Below, piece after piece: positions 48,750-59,209 of a stretch of DNA of 64,000 nucleotides. How positions within the stretch are numbered: position 1 is the first letter of the stretch; the number at the start of each line of letters is the position of its first letter. The stretch is from Ricinus communis (taxonomy: Eukaryota > Streptophyta > Magnoliopsida > Malpighiales > Euphorbiaceae): NCBI RefSeq assembly GCF_019578655.1, contig NC_063263.1, positions 5,404,001-5,468,000 on the forward strand, in the 5' to 3' direction. The notes under the pieces were generated by a model. It worked only from the letters and a program-made list of their open reading frames with translations. It was not told the DNA's origin and searched no databases. Made by a program: the position numbers and the translations under genes.

Positions 48750-49950
48750 GTAATAGAGTTAATTTTAATGTAAATCATAGGACATTGCTACTGTAGCAAA
48801 CTAAACTATGAAACAATGTTGGGTTGAGAAAAGAGCAACTGAAAAGAAAATGTATGTAAAGTAGTATTCTTTATTGAAAATGTATGTAAACTATTATTTG
48901 TTATATATTAACATCATTTTATAATTCATAGGAAATTTCTTCATGTTGAATTTCTTTTTCTTCCTTTCTTTTAATATGTCAGGAATTCAGTTTTTCTTGT
49001 AGCTTCCTAAACTAATTTGCAAGATAAACATTTTGTAATTAGTTACTGGAATTTAGAAAGGTGTTTGATGATTTATCTACTGTAAATTACCTTAAAAGTC
49101 AAACAAAATTGACTAGTCTACCATTTCTTTCTTTTCTATTTGTTTTCTTTATCAATTTGGTGTCACCTATGCATGCATCTACTAAGATAATTTGCCTATA
49201 ATTATATTATCACTACAGAATTAGCAGCCATATTATTCTTGCTGCTAAAAGGATAAAAATTGCATAAAGTATAAAAATTCTGTTATTTCTTTTAGTGCTA
49301 CCTATGCCATCTTATTATCTTGATTTTAGGAACATACATCTAAAAGGCAGGATTTGCCAAATATGGACTCTCCAGTCATAACAAATTTGCTAAATCCTAC
49401 CGTTTTGACCCAATCTTCAAAATCCAGTTTGCAGTTGGTTAACAGAAGTATTGACCAACCAGATTTCAATTGAACTGAAATCATGCATTTCTTTCGACTT
49501 TCCAAGCATACTCTTAATGCTTTCAACTAATTAATGGGTCCCAAAAATTGTTCAAAACCAATTCAGATTAAGTACACTTGACCTGTAAAGTAATAATATA
49601 TTATGTATTAAAAGCATACTAAACAGGTTGGCTTTGATTGGTAGGACATATGCCATGTGAACTTCACAGGCAATGTCTTATAAATTGCTAGACTAAAATG
49701 ATGTAAATCTTGGTGAAAGGCCGTAAATCTGGCTCCATGCCACCATATGTTGTAGCTGCTGATGTCTCTGAAGTCACATTTACACAAGTTGTAAATAACA
49801 GGCTGTAATGTTTCTAAAAATTATAACAAGCAATGACATGATGGTTTATGTTGCTGAACTTTTCAAATTCTTTTATTGAACTTCTGACCCAACAAACCTT
49901 ATCAAAATGTTGATGACTTAAATTATTACTAAAATTATTGAAAGTAATAA
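48750..49950. other. SAUR 6 downstream region
   Basis: 3' UTR and spacer duplicated from 36.95-37.6 kb (CCGTAAATCTGGCTCCATGCC, GCTGCTGATGTCTC). The copia element C has inserted at 49957. No gene was seen. Confidence 0.65.
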
Positions 49951-49956
49951 AAAGCC

Positions 49957-50201
49957 TGTAGAATTTGAACAATGTGTGTATTTTCTATATATTAAAATTC
50001 TGAGCTCTTTACAATGAGATGTTGGACATATATACATGTTGAATCTTATTCTAACGGTTGCCTTCTAAACGGCTAATTCTAATTTGCAGGAAAGGTTGCT
50101 CCCTTTTTTCCTTAGGGTCAGTGATGAGAAGCCTGTACAAGTAAACTAGCTTGTACAATTATGAAACCTCTTCTTCTGACTTCTTCCTTCTTTCTTCAAC
50201 A
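49957..50201 (-). mobile_element. 3' LTR of copia element C
   Basis: 245 bp. Read on the minus strand it runs from TGTTGAAGAAAGAAGG to AATTCTACA. It lacks a 16-17 bp segment present in the other LTR (around CAGGGGTAAGGTTGAA). Confidence 0.92.
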
Positions 50202-50869
50202 CTCCCCCTCAAGGTGGGTTCATATAGGTTCATTGAACCCATCTTGCTAAGAATCGAATGGTGAATTTGCTTGTTAAGAGCTTTTGTAAATATGTCTGCT
50301 AGTTGATCTTGACTTCTGACATAAGGAGTCTTAATTTCTCCTTTTTGAACTTTTTCCCTAATGAAATGGCAATAAACTTCAATGTGCTTGGTTCGTTCGT
50401 GAAATACTGGATTCGATGCGATGTGGCAAGCAGCTTGATTATCACAATACATTTTTATAGGCCCGTTATTTTCAATTTTCATATCTTGGAGAACTTGCTT
50501 GATCCAAATGAGTTCACTAGCTGTAGATGCCATTACACGATATTCGGCTTCGGCGCTTGATCTTGCAACCACATTTTGCTTTTTGCTTTTTCATGTTACC
50601 ATGTTTCCTCCTACGAAGACACAAAAACCAGTAGTTGATTTTTTGTCACAACTTCCAACCCAATCTGCATCAGAAAAACCAACTATAGTATTAGAATTAT
50701 TTTTCTTCATCCATATTCCTTGCCTTGGGGTTCCCTTGAGATATCTGAGAATCCTGTCTATAGCTTTTAGGTGACTGGTACGAGGGGCATGCGTAAACTG
50801 GCTTACTTTACTTACGACAAATGCAATGTCAGGTCTAGTGACGGTTAAATAGAATAGTTTCCCTACCAA
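50159..50869 (-). pseudogene. Copia element C reverse transcriptase end and RNase H
   Basis: Two adjoining open stretches in one frame, separated by a stop in VT*KSKKQ (tryptophan to stop). Upstream part: LVGKLFYLTVTRPDIAFVV, HLKAIDRILRYLKGT, GFSDADWVGSCDKKSTTGF. Downstream part: ARSSAEAEYRVMA, CDNQAACHIASNPVFHERTK, DQLADIFTKAL. These are the standard RNase H motifs of copia elements, which degrade the RNA template during cDNA synthesis. The first stretch overlaps the 3' LTR at its end, as is normal. It would need two or three repairs to be read through, so it is dead. Confidence 0.9.
50202..50214 (-). other. Polypurine tract of copia element C
   Basis: CCTTGAGGGGGAG on the minus strand, directly before the 3' LTR start TGTTGAAG. 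It primes plus-strand DNA synthesis in LTR elements. Confidence 0.85.
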
Positions 50870-51136
50870 GCACTGATAATGCCCTATGTTGACTAATGGT
50901 TCTCCATCTTATAGATTAAGTTTGATTTTAGTTTCCATTGGAGTGTTGGCAGGTTTAGCTCCTAGTTTTCCAGTTTCCTTTAATAGATTAAGGGTATATT
51001 TCATTTGAGATAGAAATAGACCCTTGTTTGACTTTACCATCTCTATGCTTAGAAAATATGAGAGCTAACCCAGGTCTTTGATGTCAAATTCCCTTTTTAG
51101 ACTTTGTTTGACATCCTCTATTCCTTGATCATCATT

Positions 51137-51895
51137 TCATGTTATTATAATATCATCAACATATATAAGAATGATAATAGTGTGTGTTTGAGTGTGTTTA
51201 ACAAACATAGAAGAATCATATTCACATTTATTGAAATTAATATTTAATAGAAAGTGGTTGAGTTTGGCATACCATGCTCTCGGAGATTGTTTCAGACCAT
51301 AGATTACCTTTTGTAACTTACATACCAGGGAAGTGTCTGAGGTTGATTCATGCCCAGGAGATAGAGTCATGTAGACTTCTTCTTCCAGGTTTCCTTGTAG
51401 AAATGCGTTCTTGACATCCATTTGGAATAGATTCCATCCTTGATTGGTTGTTATTGAAAGAAGGATTCTGACAGTATTCATTTTTGCAACAGGAGCGAAA
51501 GTCTCTTGGTAGTCAACTCCATAAGTTTGAGTGAATCCTCTGGCTACTAGTCTAGCCTTGTACCTCCCAATGGTTCCATCACTGTTATACTTGATTTTGT
51601 ATATCCACTTGCATCCTACAGGTTTTTTATTTAGTGGAAGAGATACAATACTCCAGGTATCATTTTTTTCTAGAGCTTGAAGCTCTTCTTTCATAGCCTT
51701 ACACCATTTGGGGCCGGTATTGGCTTTGTAGAAGTTTGTAGGTTCAAGATGGGTTGAGATCTGGCTTAAGTAGTTGCGATATTGGTTTGATATGGCTTTA
51801 TAGGAAATAAAGCTCTGGATTGGATATGTTATCTTATGAGACACATAGTCTCTTAATTTTATAGGAGGTCTAGTTTGACGAGTGGATCTTCTCAA
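51137..51895 (-). pseudogene. Copia element C reverse transcriptase
   Basis: A 252-codon open stretch holding most of the reverse transcriptase: WCKAMKEELQALEKNDTW, GCKWIYKIKYNSDGTIGRYK, ARLVARGFTQTYGVDYQETF, LFQMDVKNAFLQGNLEEEVY, KVIYGLKQSPRAWYAK and the catalytic IYVDDIIIT at its end. A stop directly after that box (T*N) ends the stretch; the frame continues with EFDIKDLG and LSYFL. It would copy element RNA into cDNA inside the particle. The core residues are intact, but the stop makes it incomplete. Confidence 0.92.
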
Positions 51896-53310
51896 GGCGA
51901 TTGCTTCTTCTTGAGATTAAGGTTGTTCTTCAAGTGCTGTATTTTCTTCCCCTGAAGGAATTGACCTTCAGACTGGAGATAACTCCCCGAGAGGGGATAA
52001 TCCTGTTCAGGGCTGCTAAGAGAGAAATCAGAGTTAGGCGGAAATAATGACGTGCATGGGCCCATGATTTTGAGGGAAGGCATTACTATTTTTATCTATG
52101 TAGTAAGGAACAGTCTCAACAACATTACATCCCGAGAGATATAGGTTTTATGAGTCGTGAGATCATAATATTTATACCTTTTCTATGTGGAGGAGTATCC
52201 TAGGAAAGTGGTTTTGATGGAGCTTTTATCAAGCTTGTGTTGGCATCTGACATGAACGTAACAAACACAACCGAAAACCCTAATGTGCCCTAATTCAATT
52301 GTTCTGCCTTTGAGGACTTCTAGAAGACTCATATTTTTTAAAGTGGCAGTGGGTAATCTATTAATGAGGTATGTGACGGTTAGGAGGGCATCCGACCAAT
52401 AAGTAGAAGGGACATTATTTTGAAAAAGAAGAGTGTGTACAATATTAAGAAGATGTCGATTTTTGCGTTCAGAAACTCTATTTTGTTCGGGGTGTTAATA
52501 CAGGTGGTTTGATGTACAATTCCTTTTTGTTTAAGGAATACGAAAAAAATTTGGTTGATGTACTCCATGCCATTGTCAGAGCGGAAAAATTTTAAATTGG
52601 CATTATAATAATTTCGGATAAAATTAAAAAATTCTTGAAAGCGAGAAAAAACCTCATTCTTGCCTTTTAGTAAATAAACCTAGGTAGTGCGAGAATAATC
52701 ATCAATAAATGTAACAAAATATTTAAAATGATTATAAGACTCAATGGAGGCAGATCCCCAAATGCCCGAGTTTATTAAATCAAAGGCTTTTTCAGACATA
52801 CTATATGATAAAGAAAAAGGTAAACGAGTGTGTTTGAAAAATTTACACACATCACAATTGCTAGAATTCAAATTGTAATAAAATAATTTGTTTAAAACAC
52901 TGTCAGAGGGATGCCCAAACCGCTGATGCATTAGCATGCCTTGGTTAGGGTTGGTTGACACAAGACATTGCTTAGGGGAATCATGGAGATAATATAGACC
53001 ATTTTCTAGTTTTCCTTCACCAATCGTCTTCCCGGAGATTCGATCCTGAAATATGACTGAAGATGGTAAGAATATAACATTGCAGTTTAAATCACAAGTA
53101 ATCTTGCTAACAGATAAAAGATTAGATTTAAAATCAGGCAGAAATAAAATATTTTTAATGTCAGAATTAAATAAATTAGTGGTGCCATAGCCATGAATTT
53201 TGGCTTTGCCTCCATTTGCAACTGTCACATGATGGGAATCCTTGATAGAATTAATTTTTTGTAATTTGTAGGATCCCAAGTCATGTGATTTGTTGCACCA
53301 GAGTCAATAA
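51896..53310 (-). pseudogene. Copia element C protease and integrase
   Basis: The protease site WIIDSGATNHM (53282-53320) is intact. A frameshift follows within ten residues. The next open stretch (52680-53279) has the GAG-pre-integrase signature MHQRFGHPSDSVLNKL, the zinc pair CDVC, and FVTFIDDYSRTT ending in a stop. Then come RSDNGMEYI (second aspartate, near 52560) and, in another frame, RVSERKNRHLL (catalytic glutamate). Later FGCVC and TTFLGYSS fit the integrase C-terminal side. The integrase would insert the cDNA into the genome; this copy is broken in at least four places. Confidence 0.88.
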
Positions 53311-53699
53311 TCCAAGCATTTTGATAGGTTTTTGTATTTTTTGTAATGAATTTAAAGCGGTTTGAACCGAACCTGACCCATCGGGTTGAGATGAACCGAA
53401 CCCATTGGGTTGTTGGACCAGGGCCTGAAGTTGGGCCAACATTTCTGTCATTTAGGCCTGCTGAGTCTGCTGGGCCTGACGGGCCTGTTGGGCCTAGCTG
53501 GACCCAATAGTGTGGGCTGGATCAAGGCTATAACCAGTTCGAGTCAGGTCCATGTTGCTGTGAGGTCGGGTCAAGAACTCGGGTCGGGTCAGCGCACCAA
53601 AATCGGAGTCGGGTTGGAGACTCGGGTCGGGTCGCTGGAACCCTAGGGAGTCGGATCGGGGCGTCATATAATTTTTCACATATGATGCCCACAGGCCAT

Positions 53700-54601
53700 A
53701 TTCACCCTTCTCCCTAGGGTTTTCATCATTTCTTCTTCTCTCTCCCCTTTTGGCACCTCCTGCGCCGCTCCCTTTCTCCCATCCTCGGCTTGGCCGTAGA
53801 TGAGGGTGAAGGTGCCAGCACTGGGAGCGATGGTGACCCTGCTTCTTGCAGTGGTCGCATCATTCGCATATGCTCGCCCCTCCTCTTGTTCATCTTCCTT
53901 CGATAGCGACGAGGCGACGCGAGGCGAACGCCTGATTGTCTATGAAGTCGAGTAAGGCCGAGGAATTCATCAGAGTTCTTCATGTCTCCTCGTGTTGCAC
54001 AATTGCTATAACTGTGTCAATCTTTGGCAGTTCTAGTGAAAGGAGGATTTGGGACCTCAAGCTCTCGTAGATTGAGTCCAAACCTCCCAGGTAGGTATAG
54101 ACGAGATCTTGCTCGGCTCTTTTCTGAATTTCTTTTGCATCGGTTGTTGGAGGTAAGTAATTCTGGAGTTCTTCCCATTGGGTTAGAACTTCGGTTGCAT
54201 ATTGTGAACTGTTTTTTTGTGCCTTGAGTGGTTTTTGCTAATTCTTGTTTGAGATTGAAAATATGTGCAAAGTCTTGTTGATGGCCATACAAGCCTTTCA
54301 TTTTGTCCCATATTGCTTTTGATGATTCCAGCAGCATACAGAGCCTGGAAATTTGAGGCTCCATCGTGCTGGTGAGCTTCAACATGACCATGTGATCTGT
54401 CGTTTGCCACTCTTCCAGCCTTTCTGCCTCATGCTCTGTTGGGGCTTCTGGATGTTCTGGTTTGGGTTTTTGTTTTGTGCCTGTGACGAAGCCTAGCTTC
54501 CTTCTGCCACTGAGGCCAATATAGACTGATTTGGACCATTCAAAGTAATTTTGGTTGCCTTTAAGAATGATGTTGGTTAGTTTATGCTCGTTTTGAGACA
54601 T
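53700..54601 (-). pseudogene. Copia element C gag
   Basis: Starts at ATG 54601 with MSQNEHKLTNIILKGNQNYF, EWSKSVYIGLSGRRKLGFVT, typical copia gag. A run of seven A (54212-54218) marks a frameshift: the frame GTKKQFTICN should be read as SSQYATEVLTQWEELQNYL. Further on, a CX2CX4HX4C zinc knuckle CDHCKKQGHHRSQCW is intact at about 53815-53859 in another frame. Gag binds element RNA and forms the particle. The protein up to the shift is about 130 residues. Confidence 0.88.
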
Positions 54602-54649
54602 GATTGTGGGATAAAAAATTGATAGATGATGGTTACAGGTTTGAGTCCT

Positions 54650-54661
54650 GCTCTGATACCA
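54650..54661 (-). other. Primer-binding site of copia element C
   Basis: TGGTATCAGAGC on the minus strand, directly adjoining the 5' LTR end. It is the perfect plant initiator tRNA-Met primer site. Confidence 0.92.
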
Positions 54662-54923
54662 TGTAGAATTTGAACAATGTGTGTATTTTCTATGTATTAG
54701 AATTCTGAGTTCTTTATAATGAGATGTTGGACATATATACATGTTGAATCTTATTCTAACAGTTGCCTTCTAAACTGCTAATTCTAACAGGGGTAAGGTT
54801 GAATTTGCAGGAAAGGTCGCTCTATTTTTTTCTTGGGGTCAGTGATGAGAAGCTTGTACAAGCAAACTAGCTTGTACAGCCTCTGAGACCTCTTCTTCTG
54901 ATTTCTTCCTTCTTTCTTCAACA
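54662..54923 (-). mobile_element. 5' LTR of copia element C
   Basis: 262 bp, TGTTGAAGAAAG ... TTCTACA on the minus strand. It matches 49957-50201 apart from about 18-20 substitutions and the short indel. Confidence 0.92.
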
Positions 54924-55120
54924 AAGCTGAACAAGAAATGCACATTATTTTCTATTTGGGTGGTTAGATACTCTGGATTCCAGTCTTATAACGGTTAGGA
55001 GTTTTAAAAACTATCAGCAACTATTAGTTGTTTAGAACTGAACAACTACCGGCTCTTCTTCATTTTGGTAATATCTATTATACTCAAATGTATTAGGCCG
55101 ATTCTCATGATTTCTCAAGT

Positions 55121-55194
55121 GTAAGAGCCTCTTGTGCGACAGTAAGTGGAAAGACAGACTAAAGGGTTGGACAGGCTCCGTATTGACTTGACAT
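55121..55194. repeat. Cluster block M, copy 3
   Basis: GTAAGAGCCTCTTGTGCGAC ... GACTAAAGGGTTGGACAGG, CTCCGTATTGACTTGACAT. It is the third copy of the block at 35.6 and 37.9 kb, about 1.1 kb upstream of SAUR 7. The small hairpin is lost here. Confidence 0.65.
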
Positions 55195-56009
55195 CGCATG
55201 TCTAATAAGTAAGTGGAAATATAAAGATCCTTAGTTTTTTGCAATTGGCAATGAAATATGCTGGAAAGAGAATACCTGAGCAAAATTCGTTGCTAAATTA
55301 GTGGGAATGAAACTCTTGTTGTTAAGTACTAAGAAAATGTCAGGGTCTTGTTGATAAGACTAACACCAAATGTCATTAGACAATCCAAGTTGCACATCTT
55401 TGAAATATTTGTGGACATAAAAGAAAAGCAGAAAGAAAAAAAGAAGAGAGGACCATGGAATATGATTTTACGATCGATCTTATTGCTTTTTTTTTCCTTG
55501 ACATATATAAAAGTAGTCTGTATTATGATGGCCTCATGATGGAGACTCATCCCTATATGGTAGACCATAATTCATGTGAATTTTATGTATGATATATTGT
55601 CAGAAAAAAAAGTTGATCAAATCAGTATCAATCAAATAAGTGCTTGTAGCTGTAAGGATAAGTACAATAACACAGATGTCATACAACTTAGATATGGATA
55701 TCAGGTTCGTGGAACTTACATTTAGGAATTGAGCTAAATTTCTTTTAATTCCAACCTAATAAGATTAAATGCTTGAAAACATTTTCGTACGAACTAATTA
55801 CTTGATTATTTTATATTGTTTGGTGGTGCCATAACAAATATAGTGACTCTGGTTATTTTGTCAATTAAATTTGCAACTTCTACTAACCAGTTGCATAAAG
55901 ATGTGTCACATTTCTTAAATAATGTGCAACAACTTGATTCGGATACTAGTTCTTTATAAATTGTCATTGAGGCCAAGCTTCAATGCTTGCAAAGTTTTGT
56001 TGAGTGGTA

Positions 56010-56142
56010 GGCCAAGATGATCCTTTCAAATTGTTGGTAATGCCATTAGCAAAAACATGTGAATCCTTGTAAAATATGCCCCCTACTGGACCCCTGTTGA
56101 GCGTTTTGGAATATAATTTTTTGCCTTGTATATATATATGCC
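56010..56142 (+). promoter_or_regulatory. SAUR 7 promoter
   Basis: GGTAGGCCAAGATGATCC (56007-56024), AACATGTGAATCC (56054-56066), TGGACCCC (56087-56094) and CTTGTATATATATATGCC (56125-56142) occur in order. It is the closest match to the SAUR 5 promoter, with the same 32-bp step between the CATGTG box and the GGACCCC motif. Confidence 0.65.
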
Positions 56143-56240
56143 TCTATGAAGGATTTCTAGATATCCAGTGCCGAACATCTTATTTACTATAAAAAGTCTT
56201 TCGAATTTGATTCAATCAAATACTTTTCGAGGAATTCAAC

Positions 56241-56516
56241 ATGGGTATTCGCTTGCCAAGAATTGTTAATGCTAAGAAAATTCTACGGCGGATGCTCTCG
56301 TCACAGGAAACTGCTGATGTGGCCAAAGGCTACTTCGCTGTTTATGTTGGAGATAATCAGAAGAGATTTTTGGTTCCAATATCACACTTGAAGCATTCTT
56401 CTTTCCAAGATTTGCTAAGTCAAGCTGAGGAAGAATTTGGATTCCATCATCCTATGGGTGGCCTCACAATCCCAAGCAGCGAACAAGTCTTTACTGATCT
56501 CATTTTCAATTTGTAG
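56241..56516 (+). CDS. SAUR family protein (SAUR 7), core residues changed
   Basis: SAUR protein of 91 residues, no intron, starting [19 protein letters not shown]. The core is present but altered at conserved places: VPKGHF is VAKGYF (about 27-32), ISYLKH is ISHLKH, and IPCSE is IPSSE, so the usual proline, histidine, tyrosine and cysteine are lost. The HPMGGLTIP loop itself is kept. The open frame and promoter are intact. It is closest to SAUR 5 in N-terminus and flanks. The loss of the PKGH proline and the IPC cysteine suggests relaxed selection or a changed function (inference). Confidence 0.9.
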   Translation: MGIRLPRIVNAKKILRRMLSSQETADVAKGYFAVYVGDNQKRFLVPISHLKHSSFQDLLSQAEEEFGFHHPMGGLTIPSSEQVFTDLIFNL

Positions 56517-56519
56517 CTC

Positions 56520-57540
56520 TTATCTTACCCTTCAGAAACTAACATATGTACCAATTTTGGATTGACAAATGAAAAGTACATATACGTAACATTCTTTATT
56601 GTCTATATCTAAATTATCTCCATATATTTGGAAGTTATTTTAAACACAATTTGCTTCAACTTCAATTTTTGTATATTTTCCTAGCTATTTCCATTTGTCT
56701 GGTGTCCATGCACAACAAGGTTTGCATCCAATCTGCAGATGAAAAATTTTCATTCAGCAATTTTGAGTCAAAATTGGGTGGGAATTACAGGAAGCTTTTG
56801 CTTTATGTACTGATCTTGATTTGCAGCTCTTTTGGGAAATTACAGCAATCTTTCGAGGGGTTCCCTGAGAATTAGCACCTGTTGCTATATTACATTGTCA
56901 TTGAACATCAGTATTCTTCTTTTCAATATTAGCAGAAAATGGGTTCGAGGATATGCAATAACCGTAGGTTCTTTTTTAATAAGTTATTGACATACGCTAG
57001 AAGCCTGTGTATATATGTATAAATGTTTATATCCACTTGTGTTTATTCCACCTTAATAATGTACCTAAAATTAAAAGTGACGCTAAAAAATTAAGAATCC
57101 ACCTTAATTCTTATTCAGCATTCTGCAAGCTTCTTATATCATATTCGTTCATCTTCACTAATTATTTGTCCTATAATAAAAAAGGAAAACAAAAAGGAAG
57201 GATCTGCAGATTTATCATCACATCTTGCAACAATTTCAAATATTAATTCTACCAATTGGTATTTTATGCGGTTGTAATTTTAACGTCTTACGTTGACTAT
57301 ACAATTGATGGGCAACCGCCTGCAGGTTCATGCGTAACAGTTCTGAAAATGATTTCCAGAGGAGTTGCGCACTGCCTTCTCCACCACGATCAACATATTC
57401 CCAGTGAAAATACTATTTTCTTGATGCTGCCATAGATGGACACCCAAAAGATATATTCTTTATCGGTCAATAGTATGCTGCCAGTGATACCACCTAATGG
57501 TGGAAGCATATCTCTTACAAAGGTACGCTGAGATGGCTAG
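56520..57540. other. SAUR 7 downstream spacer
   Basis: 3' region resembling that of SAUR 5 near 39480-39560 (AACACAATTTGCTT). Open frames of 74 and 79 codons have no recognisable domain. No gene is supported. Confidence 0.45.
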
Positions 57541-57937
57541 TGATGGAGACTGATGGTAGGGAATAGCTCATGTGAACTCTATGATGCTTGTCCAACAAAT
57601 AATTGTTGGATGAAATTTTGGAAAGGTCAGACAGCAGATATGCTGTGAGTGTAAATTTGTCCTTTCCAGCTGTAATACCATTAATTTATCTTTTTTGTGA
57701 GTAAGAGTGAAATGACAGACATAGTGCTGAATACCGGTGATCAATGTTTTTATTTGATCATCTACTTCTGCTAACTTTTATCATGGTGATTTTTCTAGTT
57801 GCTGAAAGAGTAATAAAAATCTAATCCACATAATAGTTCTTGATTCAATGGTTTCTATGCACGCGAAAATATAATTTTAGCGGCATGAGAATGGGTCTTA
57901 AAGCTGTCATAAGTTTCCAATTAGTTGACAGACAAAA

Positions 57938-58032
57938 GCATGTGATTGCTTCTGAATTGTGTCCATCAGGGTCCACGTTGCAATTGCCGCCCAATCCAAT
58001 TAAGAGTATGGTGGAGAAAGTTTTTGCTTTAC

Positions 58033-58070
<38 letters not shown>
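57938..58070 (+). promoter_or_regulatory. SAUR 8 promoter with TA microsatellite at the TATA position
   Basis: AGCATGTGATTGC (57938-57950), GGGTCC (57969-57974), then an uninterrupted (AT)13 run at 58033-58058 followed by (GT)6 at 58059-58070. The run sits where the other genes have a TATA box, about 110-130 bp before the ATG, so it may act as the TATA box and also vary in length between individuals. Confidence 0.55.
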
Positions 58071-58165
58071 TTACCAGGACAGCAATCCACTGCCAAAGTT
58101 CTTCACCTTCCAAGAGTCTTGCAAAATACAATCAATTAATCCGCCACCTCCAAAAGAAATAAAAG

Positions 58166-58444
58166 ATGGGCTTTCGCTTGCCTAGGATCGTGAATGCAAA
58201 ACAAGCTATTAAGCGAGTTCTCTCACCACAGTTAACTGCTGATGTTCCTAAAGGCCATGTTGCTGTCTATGTTGGAGAAACTCAAAAGAAGAGATTCACT
58301 GTTCCAATATTTTACTTGAAGCATCCTTCCTTCCAGAACTTGTTGAGTCAAGCTGAAGAAGAGTATGGATTTAATCATCCAATGGGCGGTCTCACAATTC
58401 CATGCAGTGAACAAGTCTTCACTGATCTAATTTTCAGTTTATAG
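58166..58444 (+). CDS. SAUR family protein (SAUR 8)
   Basis: SAUR protein of 92 residues, no intron, starting [19 protein letters not shown]. The core is complete: [12 protein letters not shown] (about 28-39), [20 protein letters not shown] (about 42-61), [29 protein letters not shown]. Minor differences are IFYL for ISYL and EYGF for EFGF. The start ATG is preceded by AAAAGATGG. All hallmark positions are kept, so it looks functional. It is the last intact SAUR in the window; broken units lie to its right. Confidence 0.95.
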   Translation: MGFRLPRIVNAKQAIKRVLSPQLTADVPKGHVAVYVGETQKKRFTVPIFYLKHPSFQNLLSQAEEEYGFNHPMGGLTIPCSEQVFTDLIFSL

Positions 58445-58449
58445 AAATG

Positions 58450-58850
58450 ATCTTGCAGATATTTATAGGATGTAGGAATTTAGTCTAAACATACTGAATT
58501 ATGTACCAATTTGGGACTGAGAAATGAAAATGAACATATACCTTTCTTTTCAGAATTACCTTTCTCCTCTTTCATATATATCAAGTAATTATCAGAATTA
58601 TCCACGTTTAGTTTGAATGAGTTCATCCTGGAGCTATTTCTCTCCTCTGTTATCAGGAATTCTGGGAGTTTATAGTCATGAATACTAAGTTTATACTCAC
58701 CTAGAATTCTTAGTAAGCATTTTGCTAGCCTTTTGGATCATATCCATTCATCTCCAAAAGTTATGCGATCAATAACAATAAAGAATGACAAAAATTCTGC
58801 GAAGTGTTATGCAGTAAATGGTTACCAGACAATAATGTCTTGGTTTACTA
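58450..58850. other. SAUR 8 3' region
   Basis: Presumed 3' UTR and spacer; an ATAGGATGTAGGAAT segment lies 20 bp after the stop. No gene was seen. Confidence 0.45.
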
Positions 58851-59200
58851 TTAGCACTGGACAATGGCTTGATGGATTAAATTTTGGAGAAGTCGGATAT
58901 CTGCTATGCTAAGCATTATTAGTCCTTCCAGCCGTAAAACAACCCAAGTCCCTACTACATAATTGTGAGATTCTCATCTCTGTAAAGATTCAACGATTAG
59001 TAGAACGGTATGTCTCATGTGTCACTAGCTACGATAAACATTATCATATTGACTTCTCTGTTTAGTAACAGGATGTCTCCACATTATGCTGCTGAAAACC
59101 TGACGGTTAATGCTTTCACTAACCTTGAACTAGCACCAATATATGTCATGATAATCCGTGTAGTTGCTGAAAGTATATGCAGAACTGGATCTATTATTAG
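58850..59200 (+). pseudogene. Remnant SAUR unit 1 (upstream part only)
   Basis: Ordered matches to the DNA upstream of SAUR 8: ATTAAATTTTGGAGAAGTCGG then ATCTGCTATGCTAAG and CCTTCCAGCCGTAA (58880-58940), and GTTGCTGAAAGTATATGCAG (about 59164), matching 57608-57680 and 57797. No CATGTG box with TATA and no SAUR frame follow. It is a truncated copy of the unit. Confidence 0.55.
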
Positions 59201-59209
59201 AGCAACTCC

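Larger units (their letters stand above)
49957..54923 (-). mobile_element. Near-complete Ty1/copia retrotransposon (element C)
   Basis: A 4967-bp element on the minus strand with two LTRs, primer site, polypurine tract and all coding parts in copia order (gag, protease, integrase, reverse transcriptase, RNase H). Target duplication: AAGCC (49952-49956) and AAGCT (54924-54928). The two LTRs differ at roughly 18-20 places plus a 16-17 bp deletion in the left one, so the insertion is not recent. Coding parts carry several stops and frameshifts, so it is not autonomous. It split a SAUR unit pair that had already been duplicated. Confidence 0.92.

Noticed and set aside
53410..53646. Plus-strand frame rich in GL and GQ
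   Set aside because: It lies antisense to the copia element C gag/protease linker and is a shadow.
57340..57480. Possible kinase-like coding fragment (RGVAHCLLHHDQ)
   Set aside because: Too short and without neighbouring kinase motifs; resemblance not convincing.
57840..58185. Overlapping frames before SAUR 8
   Set aside because: They run through the promoter and the TA/TG microsatellite; YIYIYI repeats betray a simple-sequence origin.
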